Source: Chroococcidiopsidaceae cyanobacterium CP_BM_ER_R8_30
GTDB taxonomy: Bacteria > Cyanobacteriota > Cyanobacteriia > Cyanobacteriales > Chroococcidiopsidaceae
Length of the DNA: 45,940 bases
Assembly: GCA_019244235.1 (NCBI GenBank)
Contig: JAFASY010000291.1
Span: 1 to 45,940 of the forward strand
Direction: 5' to 3'
The position numbers and the translations under genes are program-made. Position 1 is the stretch's first letter. The number at the start of each line of letters is the position of its first letter. This document shows positions 40,421 to 45,940 of this stretch, one piece after another. The notes under the pieces are model-generated. The model ran no database searches and was not told the DNA's origin. It saw only the letters and a program-made list of their open reading frames with translations.

Positions 40421-42868
40421 ATGGCAAATTCAACTCCAAGTGATTCCCCGGCAGACGAACAGCCAGATGGAGCTCAGTACGATGCTGATGGGAAGGAATC
40501 CGCTCCAACCAACTCTACTTCAACTCTTGAATACAAAGAGGTTGCGAGTCATGAACTCCTGCTGCAAAAGCGTAAGCAGCATTGGAAGGCTGTTCTACTT
40601 ATGAGCGGGCTGTTACTGGGCAGTGCTGGCTTAGTGACAGGTGGGTTTTGGCTCAGCGTCCAATTGATTTTTAATCCTGACGGGATCGTCTGGCTCAACC
40701 ATGCTTTACCAGACTGGGCACAGATCCCACTGGTTAACTATGAGCAGCCCCAGACTCTTGCAGAAATTCGCGATCAGCTCAGAGAGATGGGGAATGACTC
40801 AGGAGATCCAATACCCTTAGAAATAGACTCTCAGACATCGCAGATCGTATCTCTAGTACTGCCAGTGCTATCCTCAAGTACCGAGTGTGAGAATAGTTGC
40901 CAGCAGATTGTTGAACTCCGGGTATACCAACGGCTCTCTAAAAGTCATGACTCTCACTCTCAAAACGGCGAACCAACTTTTCAACTGGTGAACCAACTGC
41001 CAATTCAAGGTATAGAAGAGTCTTTTGCGATCGCGCCGTTGCTGAATGCTGATTCTGGCTATCAGGGTTCAAACAGTCTATTGCCCTTAACAGAACTGCA
41101 TCGGTTTGAGGGCATGACTCCCGGAAAGGGTGTTTGGCTTTATCTAAAGGGTCAAAGCGTTCAAAGGGGAAAAGCGATCGCCTATGGTTACGTACTTCAC
41201 TACAACCCTAGCCATTCTTATCTGAGCTTGATGTTGCCCTGGACGAGTCCTACAGGTCAAGCTCCCCAGTGGCAGCAGGTTACTGCTCAAGACGACTCAC
41301 CGGAGTTAGTCATCGATCAAACAACTGAACTCGAACCTCAGATCCAAGTCTACCAAGTCAAACCATCTGAGTTCTTCCTCAACCCAATCCAGCTTGAGCC
41401 TATCTCGTTAGCAACACCAGCCTTAAACGATCCTGCTTATCAAAATGCCATCTTAATCGCTCAAAGTGGCTTGTGGTCGCCCGCTTGGAAATGGTTGCAA
41501 TACATCAAACAACAACAGCCTCGCAATTGGTCGGAGATGGCTCAGACTCAAATGGATTTCATTCGGTTATACGCTCAAGCAACCGAGGCTCAGGCTCGTC
41601 AAACTTGGGCGAGTCCAAGTCAGCAAGCCTTAGCCCAGCTAATTGATGGTTGCTGGGGGCAAGGGCTACAGGTGTTTCAGGCATCGTCAGAGAATACGCA
41701 AGAAATTGCCACGCTGCTCAAGACAGATTCAGGTCGCCTGTGGCATCGGGTAGAAGCGGCGTTGCGGGTTAACCCACAGCGACCAGAGGTGGAAGCTTGG
41801 GGAGCATTGATTGTGGCAGCTCAACAGGGACAAAAAGCGGCACTGACTTGGCTGCAACAACAACCCCAAATGACTTCAGCCACCATTGCCTACATCCAAC
41901 CCTTACTTAAGCGTTTAGATGGGCAATCTTCAACTCCTAATAACATTAAGAGTCACCCCAGTCGTCTACTAGGTACTGTAGAATCACTGGCCCAAGTTAA
42001 CCCAGCTCAATGGCTGCTAGCCAACCCAGGGGAAACGCTTGACATAGAAGCTCAGCAATCTTGGTATCAGGTACAAGTAGACACATTCTATGATGGCGAA
42101 CGCTGGCAACGGGCTCCTTTTACTAACCTCCAGCTCCCAAAAACAACATTAGCCAATACACAGAATATCGGGTCTGCCCTGTGGCAGCTGTTGGGTTTTG
42201 ATACTAACTCCCAAATTCAAATAGTTATCTGGCAGCCAGATGGACAACAGGAAACGACAATCGCTACGGTTAAAGCTGTGCAATTGCACTCAGGCAAACT
42301 GCGATTGTTAGCTACCTCTGATGAAACAATGGTACCAGCAAACTTTGGTGCGCAACCCCAGCCTCTAGCATTGACAGAAGCCACATTACAATGGGTGCAG
42401 CCTGAACCGATAACCTTAGCAGAGCTGAGTCAACAGCATCCTCAGATAGTAGCAGCACTCCTACCAGTTTTGTGGCAGGAACTGCAAAAATCTGGTCAGT
42501 TGCACCTCAAATCTATGCCTGGTTCTGAGCAGATGCAGGAACAGTTAGAAGATTGGCCAGTGCAGCAGCTGAACTTGACAGGTAACGGCAAGCCTGTAAT
42601 CGTGCTAACTGTATCATCAGAAGCCATAGTCGCTTTAAACAGCCCAGAATCAGTTGAGTTGGCAGTACCTGGGGATTCATCGCGCCCTCATACCGTCATC
42701 TTTTCCGACACTGGTGCTTTACTCTATAGTGAATTTAGTAGTAACACCCACCAATCAGTCACAGCAATTGCCGACTTGAAGGATGGTGGTCCTCCGGCTT
42801 TGTTGGTTGAGGCTCATAAAGCCTATAGTCTCCAGCGGTGGTCAGCTCAGCACCAACGCTTCGAGTAA
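40421..42868 (+). CDS. large single-pass membrane protein, unknown function
   Basis: An 815-residue protein I do not recognise. A ~55-residue hydrophilic N-terminus (ADEQPDGAQ, charged) precedes one transmembrane helix (VLLMSGLLLGSAGLVTGGFWLSVQLIF, about 58-84). The remaining ~730 residues are non-cytoplasmic, Gln-rich and without Cys-rich motifs apart from CENSCQQ. A helical middle (QKAALTWLQQQPQ) and a beta-looking C-terminus (VLTVSSEAIVALN; VIFSDTGALLYSEFS) suggest at least two domains. It is probably a conserved cyanobacterial protein with the bulk in the periplasm. It contains two HIP1 sites, so it is resident. Confidence 0.7.
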   Translation: MANSTPSDSPADEQPDGAQYDADGKESAPTNSTSTLEYKEVASHELLLQKRKQHWKAVLLMSGLLLGSAGLVTGGFWLSVQLIFNPDGIVWLNHALPDWAQIPLVNYEQPQTLAEIRDQLREMGNDSGDPIPLEIDSQTSQIVSLVLPVLSSSTECENSCQQIVELRVYQRLSKSHDSHSQNGEPTFQLVNQLPIQGIEESFAIAPLLNADSGYQGSNSLLPLTELHRFEGMTPGKGVWLYLKGQSVQRGKAIAYGYVLHYNPSHSYLSLMLPWTSPTGQAPQWQQVTAQDDSPELVIDQTTELEPQIQVYQVKPSEFFLNPIQLEPISLATPALNDPAYQNAILIAQSGLWSPAWKWLQYIKQQQPRNWSEMAQTQMDFIRLYAQATEAQARQTWASPSQQALAQLIDGCWGQGLQVFQASSENTQEIATLLKTDSGRLWHRVEAALRVNPQRPEVEAWGALIVAAQQGQKAALTWLQQQPQMTSATIAYIQPLLKRLDGQSSTPNNIKSHPSRLLGTVESLAQVNPAQWLLANPGETLDIEAQQSWYQVQVDTFYDGERWQRAPFTNLQLPKTTLANTQNIGSALWQLLGFDTNSQIQIVIWQPDGQQETTIATVKAVQLHSGKLRLLATSDETMVPANFGAQPQPLALTEATLQWVQPEPITLAELSQQHPQIVAALLPVLWQELQKSGQLHLKSMPGSEQMQEQLEDWPVQQLNLTGNGKPVIVLTVSSEAIVALNSPESVELAVPGDSSRPHTVIFSDTGALLYSEFSSNTHQSVTAIADLKDGGPPALLVEAHKAYSLQRWSAQHQRFE

Positions 42869-42932
42869 TGCAAACTGCTGAGCTTAGTAGAGCTTCTCTT
42901 GGATACTATGTCTAAACCGCATAAACTGCTAG

Positions 42933-43181
42933 CTAATTGCTGTCTTCATGGCTAGCTGCAGCTAATCTTTGCTGTTTCATGATTTGTAACTGCTGTAGCA
43001 AAGATTCAACTTCTGCCTGTAGGTGCAGAAATTTGACTTGTTGAGTGACTTGGTACAAGGTTTGAGTTGACTGATGCATATGTCTGTCCTGAAAGGTGGA
43101 GGTTGGCGAAAACCCTTTTGCTATCGAGGTTTTACCTACTGTTTGCTCACGCTGGGAAGGAATAGATGAATCAACTGACAT
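42933..43181 (-). CDS. small hypothetical protein with coiled coil
   Basis: An 82-residue protein. The first ~35 residues are polar and unstructured-looking, then HMHQSTQTLYQVTQQVKFLHLQAEVESLLQQL forms a coiled-coil-like helix with a basic tail. No domain is named. It could start at the internal Met near residue 36, since the conserved-looking part begins there. ATG 43181 is taken; TTG 43187 is an alternative. It is convergent with the upstream 815-residue gene. Confidence 0.55.
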   Translation of the reverse strand: MSVDSSIPSQREQTVGKTSIAKGFSPTSTFQDRHMHQSTQTLYQVTQQVKFLHLQAEVESLLQQLQIMKQQRLAAASHEDSN

Positions 43182-43663
43182 CAGCAATTAGTTTATTTAT
43201 TTTTGTCTGATCGCACGATTCGGTATTCTACCACGTAAGTTGACCAGAAAGCAGATTCATTTCTCCACTTGCTTTTCAACTATAGCTTGCTGCTACTAGG
43301 CTGATTTTTACAAGCGATACTTTGAATTTCCTTGACAATGTTAAGTTAACTCCCTCTCCAATCGGGTTTCAAGCGAGATTTTACCGAACTTCGCCAGGAC
43401 GAATTTTCACTGATATTCTTGTTTGTTTCACTACTATCGCTAATGCCATATAACTTTAGATCTGTACATATCCAAATGCTGAAACTGCTTATTAAAAAAG
43501 CTTTTTAATTTACGTTTCCGTACCTTCACGCCTGCAAAACGGTATAAATTACAGGAGTAGATTTACTGTGACGATACGCAAGCCGATCGAGATTGCTAGT
43601 TCAAGGAGAAGAGGTAGAATCGAGGAAATTACCTGCTTCTACACATTCATCTGTTAAACTTCT
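43182..43663. other. intergenic region upstream of thrC
   Basis: About 480 bases with no firm gene. It contains an AT-rich near-palindrome around AAGCTT (43494-43508). A short GTG-initiated frame at about 43568-43657 encodes a 29-residue basic peptide (IRKPIEIASSRRRGRIEEI) just before thrC, possibly a leader peptide, but it has no Thr/Ile run of a classical attenuator and I do not claim it as a gene. Confidence 0.4.
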
Positions 43664-44752
43664 GTGACACTGATCGCTACTGCCAATTCTAACCGCCAAA
43701 CTTGGTCTGGACTCATTGAAGCCTACAGACCATACCTACCAGTAACGGAAACAACGCCAGTTATTACTTTGCTAGAAGGCAACACGCCCCTGATTCCAAT
43801 TCCGACAATTGCCCAACAGGTAGGTAGGCAAGTGCGTGTCCTAGTAAAGTACGATGGTCTCAATCCCACGGGTAGTTTCAAAGACCGAGGGATGACAATG
43901 GCAATCTCCAAAGCTAAGGAAGCTGGAGCGCAGGCGGTGATTTGCGCCAGCACTGGTAATACCTCAGCGGCAGCGGCGGCCTATGCGCGACGAGCAAGAA
44001 TGCGAGCATTTGTGCTAATCCCCGATGGCTATGTGGCTCTGGGCAAGTTGGCGCAGGCATTGATGTACGGGGCAGAGGTTCTGGCAATTAAGGGAAATTT
44101 TGACCAGGCACTGACAATTGTGCGTGAAATGGCAGAGAGTTACCCAGTCACCTTGGTAAATTCAGTCAATCCTTACCGACTAGAAGGGCAGAAAACAGCC
44201 GCTTTTGAACTCGTTGATGTGCTAGGCGATGCTCCTGACTGGCTGTGCATTCCAGTAGGTAATGCCGGGAACATTACGGCTTATTGGATGGGATTTTGTC
44301 AGTACCATAGTGTAGGGCTGTGTGAACGCCTACCACGTCTAATGGGATTTCAGGCAGCTGGGGCAGCTCCTTTGATTACAGGTCAACCAGTGGCACATCC
44401 AGAAACCCTGGCAACAGCGATTCGGATTGGCAACCCCGCTAACTGGCAACGAGCGATCGCTGTGCAATCAGCAAGTCTGGGAGAATTCAACGCTGTCACC
44501 GATGCTGAAATTCTAGCTGCTTATAAGCTTTTAGCCTCGGAAGAGGGCATTTTCTGTGAACCTGCTAGTGCAGCTTCTGTAGCAGGAATGTTGAAGGTGA
44601 AAGAGCAGATTCCGACAGGTGCTACGGTAGTTTGTGTGCTAACTGGTAATGGCCTTAAGGATCCAGATACGGCTATTCAACACGGTCAACACTCATTTAA
44701 ACAAGGGATAGAGCCAGAGATCGCAGCAGTGGCTAAAGCTATGGGATTTTGA
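43664..44752 (+). CDS. thrC: threonine synthase
   Basis: A 362-residue PLP enzyme that converts O-phosphohomoserine to threonine. The Schiff-base lysine K73 is in [12 protein letters not shown]. The phosphate loop [16 protein letters not shown] lies at 101-117, and the C-terminal [13 protein letters not shown] is typical. It is the short, SAM-independent class without a plant-type N-terminal extension. Start is GTG 43664. A hairpin at 44751-44801 directly follows the stop and is likely the terminator. Confidence 0.94.
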   Translation: MTLIATANSNRQTWSGLIEAYRPYLPVTETTPVITLLEGNTPLIPIPTIAQQVGRQVRVLVKYDGLNPTGSFKDRGMTMAISKAKEAGAQAVICASTGNTSAAAAAYARRARMRAFVLIPDGYVALGKLAQALMYGAEVLAIKGNFDQALTIVREMAESYPVTLVNSVNPYRLEGQKTAAFELVDVLGDAPDWLCIPVGNAGNITAYWMGFCQYHSVGLCERLPRLMGFQAAGAAPLITGQPVAHPETLATAIRIGNPANWQRAIAVQSASLGEFNAVTDAEILAAYKLLASEEGIFCEPASAASVAGMLKVKEQIPTGATVVCVLTGNGLKDPDTAIQHGQHSFKQGIEPEIAAVAKAMGF

Positions 44753-44801
44753 CGAAGTCAAGCTGCGATCCGCTCTAGCAGAGCGGATCGAGTTCGTTGA
44801 C
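44751..44801 (+). terminator. strong hairpin after thrC; member of palindromic repeat family
   Basis: GATCCGCTCT (44767-44776) pairs with AGAGCGGATC (44780-44789) around a 3-base loop, with outer ACGAA/TTCGT pairs. TGA of thrC is inside the left flank. The outer sequences TTGACGAAGTCAA and GTTCGTTGACA match the repeat in the CCA-enzyme gene at 14311-14361. There is only a short T run, so termination is likely but not certain. Confidence 0.6.
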
Positions 44802-44886
44802 ATTTTCATGAGCTAAGATGCAGACTTTTCAGCTCCTGGCTGTTTTATAAAGTAGTTTAGGAAAAGTTGCTGCCGCCAAAACACCA

Positions 44887-45813
44887 ATGCTATCGATTCG
44901 CTTTTTCCGATTTTTTCGCTACCTCTTCAGATGGTCAACCCTGAAGAAGGTTTTAGTGCGCATAGCTCAACGGCGACTGCCAGGGCTTTCAGGTGAAATT
45001 GCGTACAACGCGATGTTTTCGCTATTTCCAGCTATTCTCGCTCTCTTAGCAGCTATTAGTTTGTTTAAAAACTTTTTGGGAGACACTTTTAATGGCTTAG
45101 CAACTCAAATTAGTCAAGTCGCACCAGATCAAGCATTGGCTGTGATTCATGCTGTCATCCAAGAAGTCATCCAGACCCAAAGCAGTAGTCTATTTTCTAT
45201 CAGTTTTGTGGTAGCGATTTGGGTGGCTTCGGCAGCACTTAGTTCCGCGATGTTTGCCTTCGACCAAATTGCTCAAATCCCACCAGAGCAAGTTCGCCCG
45301 TTTTGGAAAGCGAAATTAATCTCCATCGGACTGACCATCGGTACAATTGTGCTGCTACTGGTGGCTTCTTTCTTGGTGTTTATTAGTGATTGGCTTTTAC
45401 AATTGGTGGTACATAAGGTCAGTAAACTTGCCATCTTATTAGTCATGTGGCGACTGTTAAGCTGGCCCTTAGCTTTAGGCATTGTTTCTGCTGCTTTTGC
45501 CTTTGTCTATCGTTATGGACCAAGCCGCTGGACTCATGGTACACCTGTAATGCCTGGAGCCGTTGTAGCCGCAGTCTTGTGGGCAGTTGTGTCAGCTATG
45601 TTCCGGCTTTACGTGGCTGATATTGCTAACTTCAACCGGACTTACGGCGCGATAGGGGCTGTGATGGTACTCATGCTGTGGCTCTATCTCAGCGCTTTAG
45701 TCTTGCTAGTGGGAAACGAGCTAAATGTTACTGTGGGAGAGGATATGCGTGCCGCAGCCAAAAATAATTTGGAGCCGACGCAGTCACTAAGCTCAAAGAC
45801 AAACAGCAACTAA
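44887..45813 (+). CDS. YihY/BrkB-family inner-membrane protein
   Basis: A 308-residue polytopic membrane protein of the YihY/virulence-factor BrkB family (formerly mis-assigned as RNase BN). The family signature GEIAYNAMFSLFPAILALLAAIS occurs near residue 36, and the C-terminal FNRTYGAIGAVMVLMLWLYLSALVLLVGNELN is characteristic. About six transmembrane helices. It is thought to be an envelope transporter-like protein; the substrate is unknown. It is in operon or read through toward the partial hydrolase gene that follows after 8 bases. Confidence 0.9.
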   Translation: MLSIRFFRFFRYLFRWSTLKKVLVRIAQRRLPGLSGEIAYNAMFSLFPAILALLAAISLFKNFLGDTFNGLATQISQVAPDQALAVIHAVIQEVIQTQSSSLFSISFVVAIWVASAALSSAMFAFDQIAQIPPEQVRPFWKAKLISIGLTIGTIVLLLVASFLVFISDWLLQLVVHKVSKLAILLVMWRLLSWPLALGIVSAAFAFVYRYGPSRWTHGTPVMPGAVVAAVLWAVVSAMFRLYVADIANFNRTYGAIGAVMVLMLWLYLSALVLLVGNELNVTVGEDMRAAAKNNLEPTQSLSSKTNSN

Positions 45814-45821
45814 AATCAATT

Positions 45822-45940
45822 ATGCAGGATTGGTGGCAAGCAACATTCCCGCAGGGGCGACAAACCCTGGAAATTCCTGATGCTAGTGGGCAACCTGTAT
45901 CGATTGCCTATGGAGAGAAAGGTCAGGGCAAACCACTGAT
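45822..45940 (+). CDS. alpha/beta-hydrolase, 5' end only
   Basis: ATG 45822, 8 bases after the YihY stop, begins MQDWWQATFPQGRQTLEIPD and continues to VSIAYGEKGQGKPL before the window edge. The IAYGEKGxGKPL strand normally leads directly into the oxyanion motif LLLHG of alpha/beta-hydrolases. The remainder lies outside the window, so catalytic residues cannot be checked. Incomplete at the right edge, not truncated in the genome. Confidence 0.72.
   Translation, partial: MQDWWQATFPQGRQTLEIPDASGQPVSIAYGEKGQGKPL

Overview
The window reads as chromosome of a cyanobacterium, probably a filamentous or Chroococcidiopsis-like lineage (the genus is inference). Evidence: photosystem II gene psbZ, phycobilisome-degradation gene nblA, many copies of the HIP1 octamer GCGATCGC, a DHH-CBS-tRNA nucleotidyltransferase fusion, a LabA-type NYN protein, PEP-CTERM and DUF1400 proteins, and several families of GC-rich dispersed repeats. 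Most genes look like ordinary core or conserved cyanobacterial genes; accessory and decaying material is concentrated at the left edge, around 18.7 kb, 24.6-30 kb and 36.4-37.6 kb.

Layout. 1-1480: a prematurely stopped Nif11-type leader, degraded coding remnants and a VapBC toxin-antitoxin pair. 1.7-6.4 kb: biotin ligase, allophanate hydrolase, a small conserved protein translationally coupled to a DUF3326 protein, and a CPBP protease. 6.4-11.6 kb: PLP-dependent methionine gamma-lyase-like enzyme, acyl-lipid desaturase, a ProA paralogue that has lost the catalytic cysteine with a zinc-ribbon membrane protein, tRNA-Gly(GCC), ribH and psbZ. 12-17.6 kb: DHH-CBS-CCA enzyme, a small conserved protein, an ABC1 kinase, and nblA behind a perfect NtcA box. 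17.8-24.6 kb: M28 peptidase, a Uma2 remnant, a DUF1400 protein, then a tight DUF4331-TPR-NicO operon followed by a PEP-CTERM protein. 24.6-29.8 kb: a MITE-like inverted repeat, a large STAND-type regulator, a DUF815 AAA protein and an IS200/IS605-type TnpB with a visible omega-RNA 3' end. 29.8-31.5 kb: a truncated TMEM14 gene and a hydrolase/acyltransferase pair that looks like a split phytyl-ester-synthase. 31.9-36.4 kb: metG, a labA-like gene overlapping lptC, and an alpha/beta-hydrolase lacking its nucleophile. 36.4-37.6 kb: an FkbM methyltransferase bracketed by two copies of the hydrolase 3' end. 37.6-45.9 kb: DUF4833 protein, RsbRD-type histidine kinase, ABC-2 permease, a large single-pass protein, thrC, a YihY/BrkB protein and the start of another alpha/beta-hydrolase.

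Themes. (1) Genome plasticity: palindromic repeats sit inside genes (ribH 3' end, two places in the CCA gene) and at gene ends (proA stop codon, thrC terminator). (2) Catalytically altered paralogues: ProA-like and hydrolase-like proteins missing key residues. (3) Candidate under-described systems: the DUF4331-TPR-NicO export operon, the STAND-regulator/DUF815 neighbourhood, and the split esterase/acyltransferase pair. All functional statements come from reading motifs by eye; no database search was possible.
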